Shown: piece after piece, positions 35,944 to 45,356 of the stretch
How the letters are laid out: every line of letters starts with the position of its first letter
Numbering within the stretch: the first letter of the stretch is position 1
Source of the DNA: an uncultured Gemmiger sp.
GTDB lineage: Bacteria; Bacillota; Clostridia; Oscillospirales; Ruminococcaceae
Length of the DNA stretch: 64,000 nucleotides
Direction: 5' to 3'
Assembly: GCA_947629015.1 (NCBI GenBank)
Contig: CANRCB010000003.1
Coordinates: 48,727-112,726 of the forward strand
Position numbers and translations under genes: made by a program
Notes under the pieces: model-generated
What the model saw: only the letters and a program-made list of their open reading frames with translations
The model's database searches: none
What the model was told of the DNA's origin: nothing

Positions 35944-36987
35944 ATGGAAGGTTCCATCCAACTGCTGGACTGCACCCTGCGCGACGGTGGCTTTTGCTTT
36001 GAAGATGCAGCTTTGAAAGGCTGGAGCGAAACCTGCTATTCCCAACAGGATATCCGCAGCATCATCAGCGACCTGACTGCCAGTAAGGTCGAGATCGTTG
36101 AGATCGGGGCGGTAGAGATATCGCCCAATGACAAGCGGAAATACGCGATCTATCAAAATATTGAGGCAATTTCTGAGACGATGCCCGTTGCGCAAACGGG
36201 CGGCCCTTTGTACGCAGCGCTGTACCGCGGCCCCGATACGCCGCTGGAGGACATCCCAATCTGGCGGCCGGGCTTATGCCCGGGGGTGCGGGTCATTTTG
36301 CGGTATTCACAGCTGCAAAAATCGGTCGATTTCTGTGCCGGTCTGGCAGCCAAAGGGTATAAAGTGTTCGTGCAGCCTATGCTGACCATGCGCTATACCC
36401 CACAGGAGTTGGATCTGTTGGTGCGATCCGCCAATGCGATGGGGGCTTATGCGCTCTACATCGTGGACAGTTACGGGTATATGAACGGTGCAGATGTGCA
36501 GCGGCTGTTCGATGTGTATGACGCCGGTTTGCGCCCGGAGATCCGCATCGGTTTCCACGCCCACAACAACATGAATCTGGCGTTCGCGAATGCATTGGCC
36601 TTTCTGGCCCATCATGGGGCGCGGGACATTATTGTGGATGCCTGTGCATTGGGGGTAGGGCAGGGCGCCGGCAATCTGCAGACCGAGATCATTGCCCATC
36701 ATTTGAACACAAATGCCGGCAAACACTATGACTACAGTGCGGTATTGCAGGCATGCGAAACGGTGAGCGCCCTGAGCCCTGACCCGTTGTGGGGGTATTC
36801 GCTCACCCGATTTTTACCGGCTATCCATAAAGTGGCATACAAATACTCGTTGGCTCTGCGCAAACAGTACGGTCTGCCGTATGTGGAGATCGACCGCATC
36901 CTTGCCAATATGCCGGAGGACCTCCGTCATCGCTATACAGCAGAAAACACCGTTGAGTTGCTCCGGCGGACAGGTCACACCGTGTAA
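35944..36987 (+). CDS. DRE-TIM metallolyase/aldolase (HMG-CoA lyase/4-hydroxy-2-oxovalerate aldolase-like)
   Basis: LLDCTLRDGG near the N-terminus and GFHAHNNMNLAFANALA metal-binding motif. Confidence 0.85.
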   Translation: MEGSIQLLDCTLRDGGFCFEDAALKGWSETCYSQQDIRSIISDLTASKVEIVEIGAVEISPNDKRKYAIYQNIEAISETMPVAQTGGPLYAALYRGPDTPLEDIPIWRPGLCPGVRVILRYSQLQKSVDFCAGLAAKGYKVFVQPMLTMRYTPQELDLLVRSANAMGAYALYIVDSYGYMNGADVQRLFDVYDAGLRPEIRIGFHAHNNMNLAFANALAFLAHHGARDIIVDACALGVGQGAGNLQTEIIAHHLNTNAGKHYDYSAVLQACETVSALSPDPLWGYSLTRFLPAIHKVAYKYSLALRKQYGLPYVEIDRILANMPEDLRHRYTAENTVELLRRTGHTV

Positions 36988-37018
36988 GCGGGAAATGGTG
37001 AAAGGGAGCGGATGACCG

Positions 37019-38722
37019 ATGCAAGCGGCTGACTACATTGCCGGTTTTTTGGCCCAAAACGGTGTGACCGATGCCTTTGGCATCCCCGGCGGCGTTATCT
37101 TGGAACTGCTGTATGCCCTGGACCGGGCCGAAGGCATCACGCCACACCTGTGCTACCATGAGCAGGGCGCCGCCTTTGCGGCCGCCGGGTATGGCCAGTG
37201 CGGGCCGGTGCCCGGCGTGGCGTTTGCCACCTGCGGCCCCGGCGTGACCAATACGCTGACCGCTGTGGCCGATGCCTACTGTGATTCCACCCCCATGCTA
37301 GTCTTTACCGCCCATGCCCATGCCGGGCAGGAACCTGCACCCGATGGGGCACGGTTCTACCATGGGCAGGAGATGGCGCTTGCCCCGGTGTTTGCCGCCG
37401 TGACCAAGGCGTGCATACGCGTCGATGCGCTGGCGGAACTGCCCGGCACCGTTTTGGCAGCCTGGGCCGCGGCCACAACAGGCCGCAAGGGCCCAGTGGT
37501 GGTGGATATCCTTTCCGGCCTGTTCACACAGGAGCTGCCTACCGATATGCCGGCGGCGCCAACTATCTCGCCTTCTGCCACCGATGCCGCGGCGGCCGCC
37601 GACGACATCGCCCGGCACCTTGCCGCAAGCAAGCGCCCGGTGCTGCTTTTCGGTAAGGGCATCCGCCTGGCCGGTGTGCGGGCACAGGCCGCCGCCTTTG
37701 CCGAAAAATGGGGCATTCCGGTGCTGTCCAGCCGTTACGCGCAGGACATTATGCCGGGGTCGCCGCTGTATTTCGGTTACATTGGCACCCACGCCGTGCG
37801 TGCGGCCAATTTTATCCTGTCCAAGGCGGATCTCATCGTCGCGCTGGGCAACCGGCTGGCGTTTCCGGTGCAGTCCCAAAGTTTCCGCCCGCTGACGGAG
37901 CGCACGAAGATCCTGCGCGTCGATGTCGACCCGGCGGAGCTTGGCCGCGCCGTGCCCAACACGGCCGGCTATTGCGCCGACCTGGCAGATGTCCTGCCTG
38001 CTTTGGCACGCCTGGAACCCCGCGGCGCCGGGTATACCGGCTGGCTGGAGGTCTGCCGCCGCCTGCAAAACGCGCTTGCCGGGTATGATACGCCGGAGCC
38101 TGTGCAGCTGATGGCTGAGGTCTTGCGTTGCGCAGGGCCAGGCTGTACCGTTACCAGCGATGTCGGCAACAATGAGATGTGGCTTTCCCGCGCGTACCAT
38201 CTGGCGGGGGCGCAAAACCGCGTCCTCTATTCCCAGACATTTGGCGCGCTGGGATGCTCTTTGCCAAAGGCCATCGGCGCGCAGTTTGCCACCCGGGCCC
38301 CGGTGCTGTGCTTTACCGGAGACCAGGGTCTGCAAATGAACGTGCAGGAGTTACAAACGGTCGCCGTCAACCGGCTGCCCATCCTCATTGCGGTGCTCAA
38401 CAACCGCGCTTCCTCAATGATCCGCGAGCATGAGCAGGTGCGCCATCCCGGGCACCCGCTGCTGGTCACGGATGCCAGCGGCTACGCCGCTGCGGACCTG
38501 CAAAAGTTGGCCGGCGCCTACGGTATCCCATACCGGCGTTGGCGGGAACTGCCGCCGCCCGAAAGGCAGGCCCTGCTGCGCGATATCTGCGGGCCACTGC
38601 TGCTGGATATCGAGGTGGAGGACCGCTATGATGTCCAGCCAAGCCTCAAACGCGGGGAGCCGTGCCAGAAGCTGTTCCCATATCTGGATGCAGAACTGTA
38701 CAGTGAACTGGATGAATTGTAA
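37019..38722 (+). CDS. ThDP-dependent enzyme of the acetolactate synthase/YerE type
   Basis: Three-domain layout: YHEQGAAFAAAGYGQ (activating Glu), CGPGVTNTLTAVADAY, and C-terminal TGDQGLQMNVQELQTVAVNRLPILIAVLNN ThDP-binding motif. Confidence 0.85.
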   Translation: MQAADYIAGFLAQNGVTDAFGIPGGVILELLYALDRAEGITPHLCYHEQGAAFAAAGYGQCGPVPGVAFATCGPGVTNTLTAVADAYCDSTPMLVFTAHAHAGQEPAPDGARFYHGQEMALAPVFAAVTKACIRVDALAELPGTVLAAWAAATTGRKGPVVVDILSGLFTQELPTDMPAAPTISPSATDAAAAADDIARHLAASKRPVLLFGKGIRLAGVRAQAAAFAEKWGIPVLSSRYAQDIMPGSPLYFGYIGTHAVRAANFILSKADLIVALGNRLAFPVQSQSFRPLTERTKILRVDVDPAELGRAVPNTAGYCADLADVLPALARLEPRGAGYTGWLEVCRRLQNALAGYDTPEPVQLMAEVLRCAGPGCTVTSDVGNNEMWLSRAYHLAGAQNRVLYSQTFGALGCSLPKAIGAQFATRAPVLCFTGDQGLQMNVQELQTVAVNRLPILIAVLNNRASSMIREHEQVRHPGHPLLVTDASGYAAADLQKLAGAYGIPYRRWRELPPPERQALLRDICGPLLLDIEVEDRYDVQPSLKRGEPCQKLFPYLDAELYSELDEL

Positions 38723-38766
38723 ACCTTGCCGGACGGAAAGCCGGCAGACCAAGGAGTGGACGCCAA

Positions 38767-39738
38767 ATGCCCAGGAAAAAGGTCAGTATTGTGATACCTT
38801 CTTACAATGAGGAGGAAAATATCCGCCCCATTACCGAGACAGTCAGGAACGAGCTCGTGACCAACCTGCCGGAATACGATTTTGAGATCATTATCATCGA
38901 CAACAATTCCCAGGACAACACGCGCCCCATCATCCGCTCCCTGTGTGCGGAGGACAGGCGCGTCAAGGCCATCTTTAATGAGAAAAACTTCGGGCCGGAC
39001 AACTCGCCCTACTATGGCCTGTTGCAGGCCAGCGGGGATTGCGCCATCATCATTACGGCGGATTTTCAGGATCCGGTGGAAATGATCCCCAAGTTGGTGC
39101 GTGAGTGGGAAAAAGGGTATACCGTCGTCACTGCCATCAAAATGCAGAGCAAGGAAAACAAGATCATTCGGTTTCTGCGCACGATCTACTACCGGTTGAT
39201 CCGGCGCATTTCCAATACCGAGATCATCGAGCATTTCACCGGTTTTGGCTGTTATGACAAAAAATTCCTGGATATCCTGCGGGATCTGGACGATCCGGTC
39301 CCGTTCCTGCGCGGCGTTGTGGCGGAGTTTGCCGGCAACCGCTCCTCCTTGAACTATGTGCAGCAAAAGCGTCGTGCGGGCAAAAGCCATATCCGTTTCT
39401 TTACTCTTTATGATATAGCCATGCGCAGCTTTACGTCCTATACCAAGGTGGGCCTGCGGATGTGTACCTTCTTTGGCTTTGGCACGGCGCTGGTCAGCAT
39501 CATCATCGCGCTTTTCTATCTGGTCAAAAAGCTGACGATGTGGAATGAATTCGAATTTGGCATCCCGGTCATTTTGATCGGCATGTTCTTCCTCGGTGCG
39601 GTCCAGCTTATTTTTTTGGGCTTTATGGGGGAATATATCCTGATGATCAACCAGCGCAGCATGAGAAGGCCGCTGGTGGTAGAGCATGAGCGTATCAACT
39701 TTGACGACGAAACTGAAGCTGCATCCCGCGGACAGTGA
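38767..39738 (+). CDS. Glycosyltransferase family 2 (polyprenyl-phosphate glycosyltransferase, GtrB/ArnC-like)
   Basis: KKVSIVIPSYNEEENIRPI...IIIIDNNSQDNTRPII...; FQDPVEMIPKL; two C-terminal TM segments. Confidence 0.9.
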   Translation: MPRKKVSIVIPSYNEEENIRPITETVRNELVTNLPEYDFEIIIIDNNSQDNTRPIIRSLCAEDRRVKAIFNEKNFGPDNSPYYGLLQASGDCAIIITADFQDPVEMIPKLVREWEKGYTVVTAIKMQSKENKIIRFLRTIYYRLIRRISNTEIIEHFTGFGCYDKKFLDILRDLDDPVPFLRGVVAEFAGNRSSLNYVQQKRRAGKSHIRFFTLYDIAMRSFTSYTKVGLRMCTFFGFGTALVSIIIALFYLVKKLTMWNEFEFGIPVILIGMFFLGAVQLIFLGFMGEYILMINQRSMRRPLVVEHERINFDDETEAASRGQ

Positions 39739-39778
39739 CCACTAAGTGGCTACGATAACACAAGGAGGGCAAACGGCA

Positions 39779-40771
39779 ATGCTGCAAGGGAAAACGGTTC
39801 TGATCACCGGCGCAACGGGGCTGCTGGGAAGCAATCTTGCACGGGAATGCCTGCGCCGCGGCGCGAAGGTCATCGCGCTGGGGCGCAGCCGGGAAAAAAT
39901 TGAAAACTGCTTTGCCCCGTATATCGGCACCCCCTCCTTTGACTGTGTGCCGGCGGATATTGGGAAAGAGCCTTTACAGGTACAGGGCCCGGTGGATTAT
40001 ATCTTCCACGCCGCCGGCTCCATCGAATTCAATACCATTGTAAACAGGCCGGTCGATATCATTGCACCCAATGTGATGGGTACCATCTCCTGCCTGGAAT
40101 ATTTGCGGCGCCAAAATGAGGCGGGGGGGGGCCGCGGTCGGTTGATCTATTTCTCCAGCGAAGCGGTGTACGGGAGGGACGGCACGGAACGGGCCGTATC
40201 GGAAAAAGATACCGAATTTGCGGACGCTTTGAGCGCCCCCCGGACGCCGTATTCCCATTCCAAGCGGATGGCAGAGGTCATCGTGAACGGGTATGTAAAA
40301 CAATATGACATAGACGCCGTAAACGTGCGGTTTGCCTGGATCTACGGCAACGCCCGGTACCGCCCGAAGCAGGCTTTGTTTGATTTTATTGAACAGGCCT
40401 TTGCCGGCAAGGACATCTTGATCCGCAACCCGGATACGCCGCGCAGAGACAACCTGTATATGGGCGATGCCATGGCCGCGCTGCTGCTTATTGCGCAGAA
40501 GGGGATGCCGGGCGAGGCGTACAACATTTCCTCTAACGGGGACAAGGGCAACTACGCCGGCGCCGATGAGATCGCCGAAGCCGTCGTGGCCATCGCAAAC
40601 CAAAAAACGGGGAAAAATGTGAAAGTGCTCTATGAGAAGCAGCCATCCGGACGCGAGGGCGGCGTCAGGATGGACAATACCAAATTAAAGCAGCTGGGGT
40701 GGGAGGTATCCACAAGCCTTCAGGACGGTATGCTGAAATTGATCGAGGAGATTGAGAACCATGTATATTGA
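39779..40771 (+). CDS. NAD-dependent epimerase/dehydratase (SDR), contains an in-frame G9 tract
   Basis: MLQGKTVLITGATGLLGSNLARECLRRGAKVIALGR...YFSSEAVYG...YSHSKRMAE. Confidence 0.88.
   Translation: MLQGKTVLITGATGLLGSNLARECLRRGAKVIALGRSREKIENCFAPYIGTPSFDCVPADIGKEPLQVQGPVDYIFHAAGSIEFNTIVNRPVDIIAPNVMGTISCLEYLRRQNEAGGGRGRLIYFSSEAVYGRDGTERAVSEKDTEFADALSAPRTPYSHSKRMAEVIVNGYVKQYDIDAVNVRFAWIYGNARYRPKQALFDFIEQAFAGKDILIRNPDTPRRDNLYMGDAMAALLLIAQKGMPGEAYNISSNGDKGNYAGADEIAEAVVAIANQKTGKNVKVLYEKQPSGREGGVRMDNTKLKQLGWEVSTSLQDGMLKLIEEIENHVY
40123..40131 (+). repeat. Poly-G tract, G9 (in frame: A-G-G-G-R)
   Basis: AATGAGGC GGGGGGGGG CCGCGGTCGG. Confidence 0.95.
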
Positions 40772-42593
40772 AAAAATACACGGCCCTGCCGATGTGAAGG
40801 CGCTCACGCTCGATGAGTGCGCGGCCCTTGCTGCGGAGATGCGGCAGACACTTTTGAACAAACTCAGCAAGACCGGCGGCCATCTGGCGCCCAACCTGGG
40901 GGTGGTCGAGGCCACCGTGGCGCTCCATTATGTGTTCGATTCCCCCAAAGACAAGATCGTGTTCGACGTCTCGCACCAATGTTACCCGCACAAGATGCTC
41001 ACCGGCCGGATGAGCGCCTATACCGACCCCGAAAAATATAAGTCCGTCACCGGCTTTACCGAGATCACCGAGAGCGAGCACGATTTCTTTACTGTAGGCC
41101 ACACCTCCACCTCGATCAGCTTGGCCAGCGGGCTGGCGAAAGCGCGGGATTTCAAAGGTGACCATGAGAACATCATCGCCTTTATTGGCGATGGTTCCCT
41201 TGGCGGTGGTGAAGCGCTGGAAGGTCTTGACTTTGTTGCCTCGGAGCTGGCAAGTAACTTTATCATCGTGTTGAACGACAACAACATCTCCATCGCGGAA
41301 AACCGCGGCGGGTTGTACCGCAATCTGAAACTCCTGCGCGATACGCAGGGCAAGGCCGGGAACAATTTCTTCAAAGCCCTGGGGCTGGATTACCGCTTTG
41401 TCAAGGAAGGGAACAATGTCGCCGCACTGGTCGAGGCGTTCCGGGCGGTAAAGGACATCGACCATCCTGTGGTCGTCCACATCTGTACAAAAAAAGGGTA
41501 TGGATATTCCTATGCGGAAGAAAATCCTGAGTTGACGCATTGCCTCAACAAACCGTTCGATCTGGAAAAGGGCCCGGATTTTACACCGTTCCCTTATGTA
41601 GAAGGAAAAAATGAGCGGTATGACTTTATTATCCGTGAGCATTTGCTGAAGCGTATGCGGGAAGATCCTCTGATCACGACCATCATGGCCTCGACAATGT
41701 ACTGCCTGTCGTTTACGGCGGAAAAACGCGCGGAAGCGGGGGCGCAGTTCATTGATGTCGGCGCTGTGGAAGAACACGGGGTGGCGATGACCGCCGGTAT
41801 CGCGCGCAACGGCGGCAAGCCGGTCTTTGTGACGGCCTCGACCTTTTTCATGCGGACGTATGACCAGATCTCGCAGGAACTGTGCATCAACAAATGCCCG
41901 GCGACCCTCATCGTCATCAATGCGTCGATATATTCGGTGGACGATGTGACCCATACCGAGATCTTTGATATCCCCATGATGTCAAACATCCCCAACCTTG
42001 TCTATCTTGCCCCGACCAACAAGGAAGAATATCTTGCCATGCTGGATTGGAGCATCGACCAGACGCAGTATCCCGTCGCGATCCGCCAGCCACGCAACGG
42101 TGTGTTCCACGCAAAGCATGAGGTCGACAAGGATTACAGCGCCCTGAACCGCTACAAGGTGGAACGAGAGGGGAATACCGTCGCAATCATTGCCCTGGGG
42201 GAATTTTTCCAACTGGGCGAGACGGTGGCAGATCTGCTGCTGGAAAAAGCAAATATCAACGCAACGTTGATCAACCCCCGGTACATCACCGGGATCGATA
42301 AGGAACTTTTGGCATCTCTGCCTGCCAAGCACAAACTGGTGGTCACGCTGGAAAGCGGCTCTTTGGAAGGCGGTTTCGGTGAAAAAGTTGCTTCGTATCT
42401 TGGTATATACGATGGCATCAAGGTCCTGAACCGCGGTTTGCAAAAATCGTTTTTGGATACCGTCCATGTGAGCGCCGATGAGCTGCTTACGCAAAACCGC
42501 TTGCAGCCCGAACAGCTCTGCACGGATATCTTGGCGTTGCTCAACATCATGCAGTATATTTTGGAGGATGGCTATGTTTTTGGAACGGATTGA
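40761..42593 (+). CDS. DXS-like transketolase-family ThDP enzyme, copy 1
   Basis: GGHLAPNLGVVEATVALHYVFDSPKDKIVFDVSHQCYPHKMLTGR; GDGSLGGGEALEGLD...LNDNNISIAEN; DVGAVEEHGVAMTAGIARNGGKPVFVT. Confidence 0.85.
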   Translation: MYIEKIHGPADVKALTLDECAALAAEMRQTLLNKLSKTGGHLAPNLGVVEATVALHYVFDSPKDKIVFDVSHQCYPHKMLTGRMSAYTDPEKYKSVTGFTEITESEHDFFTVGHTSTSISLASGLAKARDFKGDHENIIAFIGDGSLGGGEALEGLDFVASELASNFIIVLNDNNISIAENRGGLYRNLKLLRDTQGKAGNNFFKALGLDYRFVKEGNNVAALVEAFRAVKDIDHPVVVHICTKKGYGYSYAEENPELTHCLNKPFDLEKGPDFTPFPYVEGKNERYDFIIREHLLKRMREDPLITTIMASTMYCLSFTAEKRAEAGAQFIDVGAVEEHGVAMTAGIARNGGKPVFVTASTFFMRTYDQISQELCINKCPATLIVINASIYSVDDVTHTEIFDIPMMSNIPNLVYLAPTNKEEYLAMLDWSIDQTQYPVAIRQPRNGVFHAKHEVDKDYSALNRYKVEREGNTVAIIALGEFFQLGETVADLLLEKANINATLINPRYITGIDKELLASLPAKHKLVVTLESGSLEGGFGEKVASYLGIYDGIKVLNRGLQKSFLDTVHVSADELLTQNRLQPEQLCTDILALLNIMQYILEDGYVFGTD

Positions 42594-44331
42594 CAGCCCG
42601 GCGGATCTTAAACAGCTGAGCATCCATGAATGTGAACAGCTTGCTGCCGAAATACGCACGGCGCTGCTTACGAAGGCCTCTGCGGCGGGCGGGCACCTTG
42701 CATCCAATCTGGGCATGGTGGAAGCGTCCATCGCACTTCACTATGTGTTTGATTCCCCCAAAGACAAGATCGTGTTCGATGTCTCGCACCAGTGCTATAC
42801 CCATAAGATATTGACCGGGCGCAGGGATGCGTTCCTTTGCCCGGAAAAATACGGTACCGCCAACGGGTATACCAACCCCGACGAAAGTGAGCATGATCTC
42901 TTCCGGGTAGGCCATACGGCTACCTCCATCAGCCTTGCCTGCGGCCTGGCCAAAGCGCGGGATATCAACGGCGGCAAGGAAAACGTTATCGCTGTTATCG
43001 GTGACGGCTCCATGAGCGGCGGCGAAGCGTTCGAAGGGCTGGATTACGGCGGCTCGGATATCAACAGCAACCTCATCGTGCTGTTTAACGACAACCAGAT
43101 GTCCATCGCGGAGGATCATGGCGGCATCTACCAAAACCTTGCAAAGCTCCGTGAAACAGAAGGCGCCGCTGAGGAAAATTTTTTCCGAGCCTTTGGGTTT
43201 GACTATCTCTTTGTCAAGAATGGCAACAGTGTGGCGGACGTTGTGGCGGCGTTGCGCCAAGTCAAGGATATCGACCACCCGGTGGTGGTGCACATCTGTA
43301 CCACCAAGGGGAAAGGGTATGCGTATGCCGAAAGCCACAAGGAAAGCACGCACTATGTCCGTCCTTTTGACCTGGCCACGGGCCGGGAGAAAAATGCCTT
43401 TACCGGGGAACGGTATGACCGGTTGATCCGTGATCACCTGCTTGAAAAAATGAAACAGGATCCCAAGATCGTAACGATGATCGCGGCAGTGCCCGATTCT
43501 CTGAATTTCACGCAGGAATACCGTTTGGCCGGCGGAAAGCAATTTGTTGATGTGGGCATCGCCGAGGAGCATGCCATCGCCATGGCCGCCGGCCTTGCCA
43601 AAAACGGATGCAAGCCGGTGTTTGCCACGCTGGCGACCTTCTACCAGCGCACCTATGATCAGATCTCGCAGGAGCTGTGCATCAACAATGCGCCCGCCAC
43701 CCTGATCGTGGCGAATGCTTCCGTCTACGCCGTGAACGATATGACCCATATCGGTATCTTTGATATCCCCATGATGTCGAACATCCCCAACCTTGTCTAT
43801 CTGGCGCCGACGAACCGGCAGGAATACTTTGCCATGCTGGATTGGTCCATCGACCAGACGGAGCATCCTGTGGCACTGCGCGCGCCGCGCAACGGCATCT
43901 TTGAAGCGAAAGGCAGCGTGGATACCGACTACAGCCGGCTGAACGTATATAAGACGGTCACCCGGGGCGAAAAGGTCGCAATCCTGGCGTTGGGCGATTT
44001 CTTTCAGATGGGAGAAGAACTGGCACAAGCCGTCAAGGACGCGTACGGCTTTATCCCCACCCTGATCAATCCGCGCTATATAACCGGATTGGATGAGACG
44101 CTTTTGCAGGAACTCAAGAAGGATCACACGCTGGTCATAACCTTGGAGGACGGCGTGCTGGACGGCGGCTGGGGGCAGAAGATCGCAAGTTTCTACGGCC
44201 CAAGCGATGTCAAGGTATTGAACTATGGCTTAAAGAAAGAGTTTTTGGATCGTTATGATATCAACAAGGTCCTGGAGCGCAACCATCTGCGAGTGGATCT
44301 GATCATGCAGGATATCCGCGGTTTGGTATGA
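42574..44331 (+). CDS. DXS-like transketolase-family ThDP enzyme, copy 2
   Basis: GGHLASNLGMVEASIALHYVFDSPKDKIVFDVSHQCYTHKILTGR; GDGSMSGGEAFEGLD; DVGIAEEHAIAMAAGLAKNGCKPVFAT. Confidence 0.85.
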   Translation: MFLERIDSPADLKQLSIHECEQLAAEIRTALLTKASAAGGHLASNLGMVEASIALHYVFDSPKDKIVFDVSHQCYTHKILTGRRDAFLCPEKYGTANGYTNPDESEHDLFRVGHTATSISLACGLAKARDINGGKENVIAVIGDGSMSGGEAFEGLDYGGSDINSNLIVLFNDNQMSIAEDHGGIYQNLAKLRETEGAAEENFFRAFGFDYLFVKNGNSVADVVAALRQVKDIDHPVVVHICTTKGKGYAYAESHKESTHYVRPFDLATGREKNAFTGERYDRLIRDHLLEKMKQDPKIVTMIAAVPDSLNFTQEYRLAGGKQFVDVGIAEEHAIAMAAGLAKNGCKPVFATLATFYQRTYDQISQELCINNAPATLIVANASVYAVNDMTHIGIFDIPMMSNIPNLVYLAPTNRQEYFAMLDWSIDQTEHPVALRAPRNGIFEAKGSVDTDYSRLNVYKTVTRGEKVAILALGDFFQMGEELAQAVKDAYGFIPTLINPRYITGLDETLLQELKKDHTLVITLEDGVLDGGWGQKIASFYGPSDVKVLNYGLKKEFLDRYDINKVLERNHLRVDLIMQDIRGLV

Positions 44332-44363
44332 CAGGGACTTTTACAGGGGAAGGAGAAAATACG

Positions 44364-45356
44364 ATGAATGCTTTTTCCGGCAAGACCGTTTTGGTCACCG
44401 GCGCCACCGGGCTGCTGGGCAGCCGCCTCATAGACCGTCTTATGGAAAATGTGTGGGGGGGGGTATGCCATATAATCGCCCTCAGCCGCAACGCGCAGAA
44501 GCTGCGGCGCACCTTTGCCGCGTATGAGGGCTTACCGAACTTTACTATGCTGGCGCAGGGCGTGGAAGCCCCGCTTTCCCTGGAGGATACTACCGTTGAC
44601 TATATCTTCCATGCCGCCAGCCCCATTGAGCGCACCGTGATCGAGAGAATGCCGCTCAACGTCATTTCCCCCAATGTTTTCGCCGCCGGGAACCTTTTGG
44701 AACTGCTGCGGGAGCAAAAGCAGAAAAAAGGCGTTTCGGGGCGGATGATCGTCTTTTCCTCCGCTACGGTATACGGCGGCTCCTGCGGAGAGGACCGCAC
44801 TGTGACCGAGGCTGATACCCATTTCACCGAACCGCTGGATTTTTATAACGCGCCCTATTCGCAAAGCAAGCGCATCGCCGAGGTGCTGGCCACCTCCTAC
44901 TGGAAACAACACGGCGTCGAAACCGTTATTGGGCGTTTCAGCTATGTGTACGGCTACAGCGCCTGCCACCCCATGACGGCTTTCTTTGAGTTCCTTGAGC
45001 AGGCGCGCCGTGGCGATCCCATCCGCATCAACGCCGCCGGCCTGCCCCGGCGGGACAACATCTATGTGGAGGACGCCGTTGACGGCGCGCTGTGCCTGGC
45101 CCTTGCGGGCAAACCGGGCGAGGCGTACAACATCTCCTCCAACGGGCAGGGCGGCAACTTTGCCGCTGTGGACGAGATCGCCCGCGTCATGGTGGAGCAG
45201 GCAGGTGCCGGCGGCGGGGTGGCCTGCCCGGAAGGGTTTAAGCATCTGCCAGGCCTGCTTCTGGACAATACCAAACTGAAAACGTTGGGCTGGGAGCTGA
45301 AAACCGATTTAAAAACCGGCATCGCGGCCGTTTTCCGGGCGATGGAAACCGCGTAA
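44364..45356 (+). CDS. NAD-dependent epimerase/dehydratase (SDR), paralog of 39779-40771, contains an in-frame G9 tract
   Basis: MNAFSGKTVLVTGATGLLGSRLIDRLMENVWGGVCHIIALSRN...YSQSKRIAEV. Confidence 0.88.
   Translation: MNAFSGKTVLVTGATGLLGSRLIDRLMENVWGGVCHIIALSRNAQKLRRTFAAYEGLPNFTMLAQGVEAPLSLEDTTVDYIFHAASPIERTVIERMPLNVISPNVFAAGNLLELLREQKQKKGVSGRMIVFSSATVYGGSCGEDRTVTEADTHFTEPLDFYNAPYSQSKRIAEVLATSYWKQHGVETVIGRFSYVYGYSACHPMTAFFEFLEQARRGDPIRINAAGLPRRDNIYVEDAVDGALCLALAGKPGEAYNISSNGQGGNFAAVDEIARVMVEQAGAGGGVACPEGFKHLPGLLLDNTKLKTLGWELKTDLKTGIAAVFRAMETA
44455..44463 (+). repeat. Poly-G tract, G9 (in frame: V-W-G-G-V-C)
   Basis: GAAAATGTGT GGGGGGGGG TATGCCAT. Confidence 0.95.

Noticed and set aside
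40761-44331. Calling the DXS-like pair 'dxs' for isoprenoid biosynthesis
   Set aside because: Location in a glycan locus, duplication, and loss of the DRAG arginine in both copies argue against the canonical function.
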